Source: Sulfitobacter sp. JL08 (GTDB lineage: Bacteria; Pseudomonadota; Alphaproteobacteria; Rhodobacterales; Rhodobacteraceae). From it: DNA of 64,000 nt. Positions 16,592 through 26,170 of this stretch are shown piece after piece. Location of the stretch: NCBI RefSeq assembly GCF_003352045.1, contig NZ_CP025815.1:3162001-3226000 (forward strand), in the 5' to 3' direction. The notes beneath the pieces are model-generated. The model worked only from the letters and a program-made list of their open reading frames with translations. It had not been told where the DNA came from and did not search any database. The position numbers and the translations under genes were made by a program. Position 1 is the first letter of the stretch; every line of letters starts with the position of its first letter.

Positions 16592-18721
16592 GTGTCCCTG
16601 CCCTTTTTTGCCAAACCTGTGGAACCCCAAGTGATCCAGACCCTTTCCGATGCGCTGCAAGAGCGTGGATATGAAACCCTCACCCCGGTTCAGGAGGCTG
16701 TGACAGCGCCTGATCTGGAAGGCGCGGATATGCTGGTTTCGGCACAAACGGGGTCGGGCAAAACAGTTGGCTTTGGCCTGGCGATTGCGCCAACGCTTTT
16801 GGGGCCGGACGGACGTTTTGAAGGCGCCGCCGCGCCGCTTGCGCTGGTGATTGCGCCGACCCGCGAACTGGCCCTTCAGGTCAAACGCGAGTTGAGCTGG
16901 CTTTATGCGAAGGCCGGTGTTGTCATGGCGTCCTGCGTCGGGGGCATGGATATGCGCGACGAACGGCGCGCGCTGGAGCGCGGCGCACATATCGTTGTCG
17001 CGACACCGGGTCGTTTGCGCGACCATATCATGCGCGGATCGCTGGACATGGGCAATATCCGGGCGGTGGTTCTGGATGAAGCCGATGAAATGCTGGATCT
17101 TGGGTTTCGCGAGGATCTGGAATTTATCCTTGGCGAAGCACCGCAAGACCGCCGCACTCTGATGTTTTCGGCGACAGTGCCGAAATCCATCGCGACACTG
17201 GCCAAGACCTATCAGAAAGATGCGGTGCGGGTTCAGACGGTTGCCGAGCAGACCCAACACAGCGACATTGAATATCTGGCCATGAACGTCGCCCTGCGCG
17301 ATGTGGAAAACGCCATTATCAACGTCTTGCGGTATTACGAGGCACCGAATGCGTTGGTGTTCTGCAATACACGGGCAATGGTGAACCGGTTGACCACGCG
17401 GTTTTCCAATCGCGGGTTTTCCGTTGTGGCCCTGTCGGGCGAGTTGACGCAGAACGAACGGACACATGCGCTTCAGGCGATGCGGGACGGACGCGCGCGG
17501 GTGTGTATCGCCACGGATGTGGCTGCGCGCGGCATTGACCTGCCCAATCTGGAACTGGTGATCCACGCCGAATTGCCGACCAGCTTTGAAACGCTGCTGC
17601 ACCGTTCCGGCCGCACCGGGCGCGCAGGACGCAAGGGGGTCAGTGCGCTGATCGTGCCGGCAAAATCGCGCAACAAGGCGCAGCGGCTGATGAAAATGGC
17701 CAAGATCAACGCCGAATGGGTATCGGCCCCATCTGCCGAAGCCGTGCAGGCGCGGGATGCAGAACGGCTTTTGCAGGATCCCGTCTGGGACATGCCGGTT
17801 GAAGAGGGCGAAGCCGCGTTTGTCGGTGAACTGGTCGGACGCTACAACGCCGAACAGATCGCCGCCGCCTATATCAGATTGTTTCAGGCACGCCAGTCTG
17901 CGCCGGAAGAACTGGCCGATCCCGGCGGGGCCCCTGATCCGCGCCCAAGTGAAGCATTTGGCCCCTCTGTCTGGTTTTCCGTTTCCGGCGGGCGCGATCA
18001 GAATGCAGAGCCGCGCCGCCTGCTGCCAATTCTGTGCAATGCGGGTGGCATCACCAAGGACGATATCGGGGCGATCCGAATTCGTCAGTCCGAAAGCTTT
18101 GTTGAGATCAAGGCGGCCCGCGCCGACGATTTTGCGCGAAAAGCCGGTGAGAAAGTGGAAGGCGGGGCGACATTAACGCGACTGGCGCAAGCCCCCGATT
18201 TCAGTGCAGGCCCGGCCCGAAGCAGCGGCGCGCCCAAACGGCGCGAGCCCCGCCCGGCACGCGAGGCAACGGATAAAATGCCGGCACGTCCGCGCCCTGA
18301 ACGATCACGCCCCGAAGGCGCTGTGAGTGAACGCAAACCGCGCCAGAAACCGGATCGCCCACAGCCGGCGAAACCGGTAAAAGACCGCAAAGTGGGGAAC
18401 GAACCTTCGGAAAAGCGCGCACCCGCGGCCAAGCCCGCGCACAAAAAGGCCAAGGCCGAGGCGCCAAGACCTGCTGCGCCAGCCACCGCACCCGCTACGG
18501 CCACGCCCAAACCCAAGCGCCCCAAATTTGATGCAAGCGATCCCTCAAAACGGATTGAACGCCCCGGCAGCAAACCGGGCAAGGGCAAACCCGGCGCAAG
18601 GCCCGGCAAGCCCGCGGGCAAACAGGGCGGAAAGCCATTCGGCAAACCAGCCGGAAAACCTTCGGGTAAACCCGGTGGGAAGCCCAGCGGTTACAAGGGC
18701 GGACCACCGCGCCGGAAATAA
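16592..18721 (+). CDS. DEAD-box ATP-dependent RNA helicase with basic C-terminal tail
   Basis: 709 residues starting at a GTG (16592). All helicase motifs are visible: AQTGSGKT (51-58), PTRELA, TPGR, DEAD (162-165), SAT (193-195), ATDVAARGID and HRSGRTGRAGRKG. A DbpA-type RNA-binding domain follows (about 430-515: VSGGRDQNAEPRRLLPILCNAGGI ...). The last ~190 residues are low-complexity Lys/Arg/Pro/Ala, ending in GKP repeats, which probably bind rRNA nonspecifically. The likely role is ribosome assembly or cold adaptation. The 3' end overlaps the convergent sugar transferase gene by 31 nt. The 208 bp upstream hold no gene I can support. Confidence 0.95.
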   Translation: MSLPFFAKPVEPQVIQTLSDALQERGYETLTPVQEAVTAPDLEGADMLVSAQTGSGKTVGFGLAIAPTLLGPDGRFEGAAAPLALVIAPTRELALQVKRELSWLYAKAGVVMASCVGGMDMRDERRALERGAHIVVATPGRLRDHIMRGSLDMGNIRAVVLDEADEMLDLGFREDLEFILGEAPQDRRTLMFSATVPKSIATLAKTYQKDAVRVQTVAEQTQHSDIEYLAMNVALRDVENAIINVLRYYEAPNALVFCNTRAMVNRLTTRFSNRGFSVVALSGELTQNERTHALQAMRDGRARVCIATDVAARGIDLPNLELVIHAELPTSFETLLHRSGRTGRAGRKGVSALIVPAKSRNKAQRLMKMAKINAEWVSAPSAEAVQARDAERLLQDPVWDMPVEEGEAAFVGELVGRYNAEQIAAAYIRLFQARQSAPEELADPGGAPDPRPSEAFGPSVWFSVSGGRDQNAEPRRLLPILCNAGGITKDDIGAIRIRQSESFVEIKAARADDFARKAGEKVEGGATLTRLAQAPDFSAGPARSSGAPKRREPRPAREATDKMPARPRPERSRPEGAVSERKPRQKPDRPQPAKPVKDRKVGNEPSEKRAPAAKPAHKKAKAEAPRPAAPATAPATATPKPKRPKFDASDPSKRIERPGSKPGKGKPGARPGKPAGKQGGKPFGKPAGKPSGKPGGKPSGYKGGPPRRK

Positions 18722-19356
18722 GGCCGCCCGTGGAATTTGACCCCAAACAGCACCGCACCTGTGGCCAGGATCAGGTACAGATCGAACAACAAAGAACGGT
18801 TGCGCTGATAAATCAGGTCAATCGCTGCCTTTCGCGGCACGCACCGCGCATTGTAAACGGCGTGAGTTTGTTCTGCGGTCGTGCAGCGGGCCAGATGGCG
18901 CGCCTCGGCATCCTTGTAAAGCAGGCTGGCCAGACCGGTTATGCCGGGTTTCGCACTAAGAACCTTGGCGTAAAGATCGGGGTTGTTGCGCACGTAACAG
19001 GGCAGCGGCGGGCGCGGCCCGACCAGACGGATATCGCCCCGCAACACATTCAAGGCTTGTGGTAATTCATCAAGCCGCGTCTGACGAAGCAGCCGCCCAA
19101 GCGGCGTTATGCGCGCAAATTTGTCACCACCGGTGACACCGGCATCCGAAGTGCAGGCGCGCATGGTCCGGAACTTGATCAGGGAAAAATGCTGATCCTG
19201 CGATTTCATCCGCCGTGACAGGTAAAACACCGGCCGCCCCTGCGTCACAAGCAACAGAAAACTGATGAGAGGCACGGCGATGATCAGAAACGGTGCGAGC
19301 AGCGCCAGTATCGTCAGATCGAACAGCCGCTCACGCCACGACATCACAGGCTCCAC
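18691..19356 (-). CDS. Bacterial sugar transferase (initiating glycosyl-phosphate transferase type)
   Basis: 221 residues with one N-terminal hydrophobic helix (about 12-37) followed by the WbaP/PglC-like catalytic block FSLIKFRTM, TPLGRLLRQTRLDELPQALNVLRGD and LVGPRPPLP. Such enzymes transfer a sugar-phosphate to undecaprenyl phosphate to start exopolysaccharide or O-antigen units at the inner membrane. There are no other polysaccharide genes nearby, so its product is unknown. Start at 19356 or the Met four codons later. A second hydrophobic stretch near residues 190-205 is unusual for the short PglC type. Confidence 0.88.
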   Translation of the reverse strand: MEPVMSWRERLFDLTILALLAPFLIIAVPLISFLLLVTQGRPVFYLSRRMKSQDQHFSLIKFRTMRACTSDAGVTGGDKFARITPLGRLLRQTRLDELPQALNVLRGDIRLVGPRPPLPCYVRNNPDLYAKVLSAKPGITGLASLLYKDAEARHLARCTTAEQTHAVYNARCVPRKAAIDLIYQRNRSLLFDLYLILATGAVLFGVKFHGRPYFRRGGPPL

Positions 19357-19388
19357 GATGCTGACACATGTTCGGCCTTAGTGTCGGG

Positions 19389-19422
19389 GAACCCCCCGAG
19401 CACAGTCGTTTCCCGGGGGTTC
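19389..19422. other. GC-rich hairpin upstream of the sugar transferase gene
   Basis: GAACCCCC (19389-19396) and GGGGGTTC (19415-19422) form an 8-bp stem around an 18-nt loop in the 151-bp gap between the sugar transferase and the C45 gene. No T-run follows on the minus strand, so a classical terminator is doubtful. It could end the upstream operon or act in the sugar transferase leader. Confidence 0.35.
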
Positions 19423-19507
19423 GTGCTATTGTTCTGTGAGACATTGCGCGCTTTGCCATTGATCACGGCAATCGGTGCCGCAGGTCAATCTTAGACGGCA
19501 CCGGCAA

Positions 19508-20521
19508 TCAAACTCTCAAGACGCCACCGGAAAGTGCAAACAATTCGATCGATGCCGCGCCCGGTATCTGCACCCGGCGACCGCCTTCCTGAAAATCATC
19601 CATCGACATGGGCCAGATCGTGCCGGGCCAGCGGATTTCCATTTCAAGCTTACGTGGACGATAGACGGCAGTGTAAAGCGTGCCAAATCCGGCCGAAAAC
19701 GCGGTGGAATACAAGGGCGGCTTTAAAAAGGCGTCGATGAATTTATCCTGCGGATCGCGGTGCAAGGTCAGCCGTTGCAACAAGTATCTTTCGCGTTCCA
19801 CAGTCGAGGTGAAACGCGCGTGGCTGATCCATTCCACTGTTTCCTGGTGGTTGGTGGCGACCGCGGCATGGGTGATCATGGCGGGTCTGTCCGGCCCCAT
19901 CATGGCCGTCAGATAGTTCCGCTTTGCATCAAGAACCGTCACATTATAGCTCATGTGGGTTGGTATCCGCGCCAGTGCCGCACCCGCATCCTGCGCGGTT
20001 TCGCAGGTTTGCAGCACGTAACGCAGGATCAGCGGTACGCCAAACCCGTCACCGACAACCCGCCGCCCGCCAAACGTTAGCGAAACGGCAAGGCCCGCGT
20101 CGTTCATGCCATCCACCAAACCCCACAAGCCGTCGCTGGTGCCGATCACCCGCCGTCCCTGCCATCGCGTTTTAAGCAACAGGCTGTCAAAGGCATTCGG
20201 ATTGTAATCGTAGTTGCGGACAAGAACTGGTTCTTTCCCCGGCCAGATCGCCTGCGAGCATCCTGCAAGATAGGGCGGCGGGCGATAAAAACTAAGGAAC
20301 CGTGCAGCGTGGTCACTGCCGCCCGCCAGTTCACAGAGGTTTTCATATAATGGCACGATTTCCGGCATGTGCGTTGCCAGAGCGGCCCGGCTTTGGGCGT
20401 AGGTTGGTCGCACGCCTTCGCCTTCTTTCAACCACCAACGCTTGTAGTCGGGCCAGTATTCAGCAAAAAGCCCGGCCCATTTCGGGCCGGGTTGATCTTC
20501 TGATATGGCACGCCACAGCAT
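19508..20521 (-). CDS. C45-family Ntn acyltransferase/hydrolase
   Basis: 337 residues resembling acyl-CoA:6-aminopenicillanate acyltransferase (peptidase C45) proteins, which self-cleave before a cysteine that becomes the N-terminal nucleophile. The candidate is Cys88 in LAGCSQAIW, followed by the typical VLVRNYDYNP strand and GLWGLVDGMNDAGLAVSLTFGG. No signal peptide, so cytosolic. It starts 18 nt after the ATP-grasp stop and is the last gene of a four-gene minus-strand operon (nitrilase, decarboxylase, ATP-grasp, this gene). The amide it makes or breaks is unknown. Confidence 0.82.
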   Translation of the reverse strand: MLWRAISEDQPGPKWAGLFAEYWPDYKRWWLKEGEGVRPTYAQSRAALATHMPEIVPLYENLCELAGGSDHAARFLSFYRPPPYLAGCSQAIWPGKEPVLVRNYDYNPNAFDSLLLKTRWQGRRVIGTSDGLWGLVDGMNDAGLAVSLTFGGRRVVGDGFGVPLILRYVLQTCETAQDAGAALARIPTHMSYNVTVLDAKRNYLTAMMGPDRPAMITHAAVATNHQETVEWISHARFTSTVERERYLLQRLTLHRDPQDKFIDAFLKPPLYSTAFSAGFGTLYTAVYRPRKLEMEIRWPGTIWPMSMDDFQEGGRRVQIPGAASIELFALSGGVLRV

Positions 20522-20539
20522 TGATTGATGGTTCCCGGG

Positions 20540-22000
20540 CTACATGATCTTGAACGCAGGATCTGCCAATGCCGGCCCCGCTTCGGCCACCGGCAGCGGC
20601 CGACCCGCAACGGTTTGTTTGATCCCGTGTATCCACTTCTTGGCGCGTTCATTCAATTGGAAACCTTTGGTCATCGACCGGCCACGGGTGACCAGAATGC
20701 CGATATCGGCCCCTTCATAGCGGTAATCACCCGGTTGCAGGATACGCAGGAAAAACGCTTCGTTTTCGGATTCGACGGCGCGGCGGTGGTAATCGAAACG
20801 GTCAAACACGACACGCCCGTCTTCCAGCATCTTGTAGATACCGGTTTCGGGGGATTGCGTGCAGATATCCACGCTGTCATCCGTGTGCTTGATCACCATC
20901 TGGCTCCAGCTGTCAATCATGTCGGCATTGGCCCAGCGCGAGTTCAGTTCATCCACATCCAGCTGGAATTTCTTTTTCGAGAATTCAAGCAGGTGGAACA
21001 GGAACAACGGGGCGTCCGCATGGGCAAAAGCAGCGTGGTTTGTCATTGATGACGCGCCGGTGATACGCGGGTTCAGTTCACCCAGCCACAAGTCACCGGT
21101 TTTTTTGTCGATCAGGAAATCCAGTTCGAAATAGCCACGATAGCCTTCCTTGCGCAGTTGTTCGCCGAATTTGAATGTCAGTTCGCGCGCTTTCTGGCGG
21201 ACCTTGGGGGGAAAGGCGGTGGGCAGGATTTCATTGCCGCACCATCCGCCACGGTAAGGGGTCAGTTCATTGAACCCGACAAGTTCGGTCATCAGCGGGC
21301 CGACAATGGTGCCTTCCTTGGTGGCGCAGGCCTCAATCGCGGAACCGCGGCAATCAATACGCTTCATGATCTTGATCTCGCCCTCGCCGACGATCTCGTG
21401 CTCGTGGCGCAAGAAATCGGCTTCGGACTTGATGAAAAACGTCGTGTGGCCGCTATCCCCGAAGGCAGATTGCAGCACCAGGTCATGCCCGATTCCGGCC
21501 TTTTCACAGGTCTTTTTCAGATCCGCATAGCTTTTCACTTCGGCCAGAACATTGGGCACGGATGGCACACCCGCCTTGTTGCCGATGCGGACAGTTTCGA
21601 TCTTGTTGTCCATCGAGGTGCGCAGCTTGGCCTTGGGAAACCAGACGTCCGCGCCCAGTTCCTTGGACAGGCGTTCCGTTTCCTCATCAAACATCAGAAA
21701 CACGAACTTTGGCTTGCCGCCGCGGCGCTTGATGAAATCGATCACCTCTTTGTGCTGCAAAAGGTAATTGTTGATGTCTTCGATCGACTGGAATTCGGCA
21801 TGTGGCTGTTCGGACGGGCAAAACACGTTGGGATGCTTGCCGCCGTAGCAGTCGATGTAGCAGATGTATTTGAAATGGCGCACCCATTCATCCAGCCCCA
21901 GCAGGTTGAAGTTCGTGGCCGAAATGAAATAGATCGGATCTTCGTTGCGGTGAAAGAACCGGCGGATTTCCGAGATGTTTTTAAGCACGGTCGCGGGCAT
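20540..22000 (-). CDS. ATP-grasp ligase (carboxylate-amine ligase type)
   Basis: About 486 residues. The ATG at 22000 follows AAAGGAAACC, a good ribosome site; the open frame continues upstream but that part overlaps the decarboxylase. The middle has ATP-grasp features: DNKIETVRIGNKAGVPSVP, a lysine-containing LVLQSAFGDSGHTTFFI loop, IKIMKRIDCRGSAIEACAT and the metal-binding YFELDFLIDKKTGDLWLGELNPRITGASS (Glu-Leu-Asn-Pro-Arg). It resembles biotin carboxylase or CarB-like ligases without a carrier or second domain. It starts 13 nt after the decarboxylase stop. I infer that it joins an acid to an amine; substrates are unknown. Confidence 0.82.
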   Translation of the reverse strand: MPATVLKNISEIRRFFHRNEDPIYFISATNFNLLGLDEWVRHFKYICYIDCYGGKHPNVFCPSEQPHAEFQSIEDINNYLLQHKEVIDFIKRRGGKPKFVFLMFDEETERLSKELGADVWFPKAKLRTSMDNKIETVRIGNKAGVPSVPNVLAEVKSYADLKKTCEKAGIGHDLVLQSAFGDSGHTTFFIKSEADFLRHEHEIVGEGEIKIMKRIDCRGSAIEACATKEGTIVGPLMTELVGFNELTPYRGGWCGNEILPTAFPPKVRQKARELTFKFGEQLRKEGYRGYFELDFLIDKKTGDLWLGELNPRITGASSMTNHAAFAHADAPLFLFHLLEFSKKKFQLDVDELNSRWANADMIDSWSQMVIKHTDDSVDICTQSPETGIYKMLEDGRVVFDRFDYHRRAVESENEAFFLRILQPGDYRYEGADIGILVTRGRSMTKGFQLNERAKKWIHGIKQTVAGRPLPVAEAGPALADPAFKIM

Positions 22001-22013
22001 ATGGTTTCCTTTT

Positions 22014-24752
22014 CTATTCGGCTGCGGTGGAAAGTTTTTTGTTCGATTTCCGGGCCAGCGCATCGGGTGTGAAAACGCGCAACCCCAGATCGGCGCGGTA
22101 GCCGTGGATTTCATTCACATCCAGCGCCCGCATAAAGGCGAGGATTTCTTTCGAGACGACCTGCCCCGGAACAAGAATGGGAAAACCCGGCGGATACGGA
22201 ATGATGAAGCTGGCCGAGACCACTTCCTCTCCGGCATCCAGCGCGTCCTGCAAACTGCCTTGCAGTTCCAGATAATCACAGTTCTTCTCGTCATAGCTGA
22301 GGTAATAAGCGGTGCGAATATCGCCTTCGGTTGTGACGCCATCGGCGCGGAATGCATCGTGGAAGCGGCTGAAATCGGGTAAGGGGGGCAGGTCTTCCAT
22401 CAGGTTCCGGACGCGCCGTTCAAACGACAGTTTTTCCATCCGGCTGGCATCGTCCAGCAAATCATCCAGACCTTTGGCAATTTCGACCAGAACCTCGATC
22501 AGATAGGCGACAGAGGACCGCGTCGTGCCGATATTCGTCATGAACAGAACCGTATTGCGCGAGGTCTTGTTGATCTGGATACCGTATTTATCCATCAGAA
22601 TATCGGTCTTGAACGTGTCACCATCCCAACCCGTTCCTCCGACAGACAGGGTAACGCGGGTGGCATCCAGCACGAATTCGTCTTTTTCCCAACAATCCCA
22701 AAGGTCGGTCCAGCCTTGTTCGGTATCATAATAGCTGGTCACGCCGCTTTCGCGGTGGGCTTCGGGGATCATGTCGCCTGCGGTCAGAACCTTGAAATAT
22801 TTCTGCAGCAAAGGATGATCCGAGATCGCACGGCGCATGGACATGGCCGCCTCGACCTGCCGCTGAACAAATTCAAAGCCTTCCAGTTCAACCTGCCTGC
22901 GCCCCACATCCAGTGATGCTATGATCTGGTAATTCGGCGACGTCGATGTGTGCGTCATGTATGCTTCGTGAAAGGATTGTTCGACCTCGCCTTTGAAATC
23001 CTGATCATTGACGTGGATCATCGACCCTTGCCGCAAAGACGTCAGCGTTTTGTGGGTGGATTGCGTTGCATATACCCGCACTCGCGCATAGGGCGGCGGG
23101 ATCAGGCGCGTCTTCAGAAGTGTTTCTTCATCCGCGTCCTTCAGCTTTTTCTGCTGTTTTTCATAGGCTTCTGCATAGTCGTTGCTGCGCAGCTTTGCGC
23201 GCAACGTATTGGCTGCGTTCATCGCGGTGCGCTGGCGGTAGGTCGGGCTAAAGCGCGCAAAAGCAAACCACGCTTCGTCCCACAGAAAAATCAAATCGGG
23301 CTTGATGGCCAGACATTCTTCCATGACGCGTTCAACATTGTAGACGATGCCGTCAAAGGTGCAGTTCGTCAGAAGCAGCATACGGACCTTATCAAGCTTT
23401 CCGGCCGCTTTCAGTTTCAGCAACTGATGCTTGATTTCGTGCAGGGGCACCGCGCCATACATGGAAAATTCGTCCAGCGGATAGCTGTCCAGATAGCAGA
23501 CCTGCGCCCCTGCCAGCACCATGCCGTAATGGTGGGATTTGTGGCAGTCACGGTCCACCAGAACGATATCACCGGGGCGAACCAGGGCCTGCACGACGAT
23601 CTTATTGCAGGTTGATGTGCCGTTGGTGGCAAAAAATGTCTGCTTTGAACCGAACGCGCGCGCCGCCAGTTCCTGCGCTTCCTTGATCGGACCATGCGGT
23701 TCCAGCAATGAATCAAGCCCGCCCGATGTGGCCGATGTTTCGGCCATGAAGATATTGGGCCCGTAAAATGCGCCCATATCCTGTATCCAGTGCGAGCGGG
23801 TGATCGATTTGCCGCGGCTGATCGGCAATGCGTGAAACACACCTGTCGGCTGGCGCGAATATTCGACCAAAGCGTTGAAAAACGGCGTTTTATTTCGCGC
23901 CTGAACACCGCGTAGGATGTTCAGATGCAGCTCCATGAAATCTTCCTGATTATAGAAAACGCGGCGGCATATCCCCAGATCAAGTCCCGCGATATCTTCG
24001 ACAGACCGTTCAGTGACCAGATAGGCATCAAGTTCGGGGCGCACCCGCGCAATAAGCCGGCACAGTTCCGGCCCGATATCTTCCGGTGCCATCGCCTCGA
24101 TCTGTTCCTGACCGCCCGCATTGTTCAGGTATTTTGTCAAAATCGGCTGGTCGACCTTGGATTGCAGGACCAATCCGGGGCGCACCACAATGGCCTGAAT
24201 ATTGTAGTTGAACAGAACCGCGATCAACGCGTCTTCGAGCGACGGCACCACTACGGCCTCGTAGATAAACGGATCTTCGGAGCGGCGCATGCGGTTCACG
24301 TTGCTTTTCAGCCAGCGTTCCTGATGTTCGTTGACCTGATCGACAATCAGGACCTCGAAATAGGGCTTGCTCATCGCGCGCGCTTCGGGGGACAGCATCG
24401 CCTCGTCGTCGTGCTCTTCGCTGTCGATCGAATCCCGTTCCAGCGGGATATGCCGGCGTCTGTAAGCCCCTGTCGTCAGGGCGCGTGTGACACGATTGAC
24501 CGCAAAAGACAGATCATCAAAGCTGCCATGCTCAAACTGACGGCGCATATGGTCAAACGCTGCCATCCCCGGAAAGGCCCAGTAGGGTTCTATCACCGCC
24601 AGAGAGACGAACAATTCTTCAATCGCGGCCTTGCACTTGTTGGCCTGTCTTTCAGAAGGCTTGCGCGCAAGGCTGGATGTGGCTTCGCGCAGGGCGCTCC
24701 ACCGATCCGAACGCAACTGGATCGCCGAATGATAGTCGTTCACAGAATGCAT
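22014..24752 (-). CDS. Orn/Lys/Arg decarboxylase, long form
   Basis: 912 residues, longer than the usual ~720-755 because of ~130 extra N-terminal residues. After the extension comes a wing domain (YFEVLIVDQVNEHQERWL), then the PLP fold type I core with FFATNGTSTCNKIV, VDRDCHKSHHYG, DEAW (492-495) and the PLP-lysine in QSTHKTLTSLRQGS (Lys568). It decarboxylates a basic amino acid (Arg, Lys or Orn) to a polyamine-type amine; which one cannot be told. It lies 72 bp after the nitrilase and 13 nt before the ATP-grasp gene, so the amine probably feeds those enzymes. Confidence 0.9.
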   Translation of the reverse strand: MHSVNDYHSAIQLRSDRWSALREATSSLARKPSERQANKCKAAIEELFVSLAVIEPYWAFPGMAAFDHMRRQFEHGSFDDLSFAVNRVTRALTTGAYRRRHIPLERDSIDSEEHDDEAMLSPEARAMSKPYFEVLIVDQVNEHQERWLKSNVNRMRRSEDPFIYEAVVVPSLEDALIAVLFNYNIQAIVVRPGLVLQSKVDQPILTKYLNNAGGQEQIEAMAPEDIGPELCRLIARVRPELDAYLVTERSVEDIAGLDLGICRRVFYNQEDFMELHLNILRGVQARNKTPFFNALVEYSRQPTGVFHALPISRGKSITRSHWIQDMGAFYGPNIFMAETSATSGGLDSLLEPHGPIKEAQELAARAFGSKQTFFATNGTSTCNKIVVQALVRPGDIVLVDRDCHKSHHYGMVLAGAQVCYLDSYPLDEFSMYGAVPLHEIKHQLLKLKAAGKLDKVRMLLLTNCTFDGIVYNVERVMEECLAIKPDLIFLWDEAWFAFARFSPTYRQRTAMNAANTLRAKLRSNDYAEAYEKQQKKLKDADEETLLKTRLIPPPYARVRVYATQSTHKTLTSLRQGSMIHVNDQDFKGEVEQSFHEAYMTHTSTSPNYQIIASLDVGRRQVELEGFEFVQRQVEAAMSMRRAISDHPLLQKYFKVLTAGDMIPEAHRESGVTSYYDTEQGWTDLWDCWEKDEFVLDATRVTLSVGGTGWDGDTFKTDILMDKYGIQINKTSRNTVLFMTNIGTTRSSVAYLIEVLVEIAKGLDDLLDDASRMEKLSFERRVRNLMEDLPPLPDFSRFHDAFRADGVTTEGDIRTAYYLSYDEKNCDYLELQGSLQDALDAGEEVVSASFIIPYPPGFPILVPGQVVSKEILAFMRALDVNEIHGYRADLGLRVFTPDALARKSNKKLSTAAE

Positions 24753-24824
24753 CGTTCATACTCCGTTTCCGGGGCAGGATACCGATGCAATCGGCCGGTT
24801 CAGGCGGCCGGAACAGAGCGATAT

Positions 24825-25805
24825 CTAGCCGCTGGATGTTTTTCCCAAGATCGGCGTTGCGCCGATATCGTGGACTGATGGTTGCGACTGGATGCCTGCC
24901 CCCGGTTCTGATGTCGGCACATCGACATGCAGCCCCGCACGCGATCCCTGTCGCGGAATTTCAAGCGGCCCCAAAGTATGGAGGAACGCATCGGTGCCGC
25001 TGGTGCGGTCATAGACAGGAAAGTCGCTGGACCGGTCGCGGAAACTTTTCAGAACCTGACCCAACCCTTTCATGCCGGTTTCGCGCTGGCGGCGCACCAT
25101 GCTCAGATCGACTTCGATCGGGAACATGTCTTCCTGCCCCGCTGACTGGTGCAGAACGGTCGACGACGGATCAATCACGCAGGATTTGCCGACGCCGCCC
25201 GCACCCAGACCGTTCACGTCAATCACATAACACTGGAACTGTGCCGCAGTCGCTCGCGCAATGGCCAGTTCCGCATCACGGTCGGTGGTGCCCGTCAGAA
25301 CGGGGTGCAACAACACCTCGGCGCCCATGCTGGTCAGCTGGCGTGTCGTTTCGGGGAACCAGATATCATAGCAGATCGACAGACCGAACCGCCCCACATC
25401 AGGCACATCGAACACGCAGAATTCAGTGCCCGCGGCGATCCCGGCCTCGTACGGGCGGAACGGGAACATTTTCGAATACCGGCGAATAATCTCGCCTTCG
25501 GGATTGATCACGACGGCGGTGTTGTAAATCTGGCCATCCGCAGCCTTCAGAAACATCGACCCCGGTATCAGCCAGACGCGGTGGCGCCGTGCCGCTTCGC
25601 AAAACCGGTCAAGCGTTTCGTTTTCCGGGGTCTGGGCAAAGCGATCCAGTGGACCGAAGGGCGCCAGTTCGCTGAACAGCACCATCTGCGTCCAGGGGAA
25701 TCGCGCCATCAGGATATCCAGGCGCTGGATCATACCGTCGACATTGGGCTGCAACGCGTTCACATACATCTGAACGCCCGCAATTGCGAAAGGGGTCATA
25801 CTCAT
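24825..25805 (-). CDS. Carbon-nitrogen hydrolase (nitrilase superfamily)
   Basis: About 326 residues. The catalytic triad is intact: Glu46 in FSELAPFGP, Lys112 in YSKMFPF and Cys145 in LSICYDIWFPE. The family hydrolyses amides, nitriles or N-carbamoyl compounds. The last ~50 residues (FPVYDRTSG onward) form an extra C-terminal tail. I place the start at the ATG at 25805 after GGAGA; another ATG is two codons later. It heads the operon with the decarboxylase, ATP-grasp and C45 genes. N-carbamoylputrescine amidase-type activity would fit a decarboxylase neighbour but is a guess. Confidence 0.88.
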   Translation of the reverse strand: MSMTPFAIAGVQMYVNALQPNVDGMIQRLDILMARFPWTQMVLFSELAPFGPLDRFAQTPENETLDRFCEAARRHRVWLIPGSMFLKAADGQIYNTAVVINPEGEIIRRYSKMFPFRPYEAGIAAGTEFCVFDVPDVGRFGLSICYDIWFPETTRQLTSMGAEVLLHPVLTGTTDRDAELAIARATAAQFQCYVIDVNGLGAGGVGKSCVIDPSSTVLHQSAGQEDMFPIEVDLSMVRRQRETGMKGLGQVLKSFRDRSSDFPVYDRTSGTDAFLHTLGPLEIPRQGSRAGLHVDVPTSEPGAGIQSQPSVHDIGATPILGKTSSG

Positions 25806-26118
25806 CGGTCTCCGTGCTGACGAAGCGGATTGCGGATCAACCCGGTGATTGGCTTCGTGTCCGGCACGTCTTACGCCCTTCCAACCGGAACGGAAACAGG
25901 CGAAATGCGCCAATTTTGCCCCCGGAAACCGGTTTGTTTGATGAACCGAGTGTTCAGTATCTGTTTTTCTCCCATTTGGGCCGTGTATAGCGCTTGTCGT
26001 TGCAACCGCCGGCCCGGATACTCACGATATGAGCGTTTATTTTATTAATCAACAGGCTTGCGCGATTTGGGTTTTCCCGTGCTTTTCACCGGGCAGACCT
26101 GTCGATGTGATCCGAAAC
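25806..26118. other. Gene-poor gap upstream of the nitrilase operon
   Basis: About 310 bp between the nitrilase start and the gabT terminator. I see no supportable gene. It must contain the promoter for the four-gene minus-strand operon, but no clear -35/-10 pair stands out. Confidence 0.5.
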
Positions 26119-26150
26119 GAAAAAGGCGCACAATGATGCGCGCCTTTCAG
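26119..26150 (-). terminator. Rho-independent terminator of gabT
   Basis: On the minus strand an AAAGGCGC / GCGCCTTT stem (plus-strand 26122-26129 and 26140-26147) with a 10-nt loop is followed directly by TTTTTCG. It lies 21 bp beyond the gabT stop and is the clearest intrinsic terminator in the window. Confidence 0.85.
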
Positions 26151-26170
26151 TCACACAAGGTCTTAACGCG

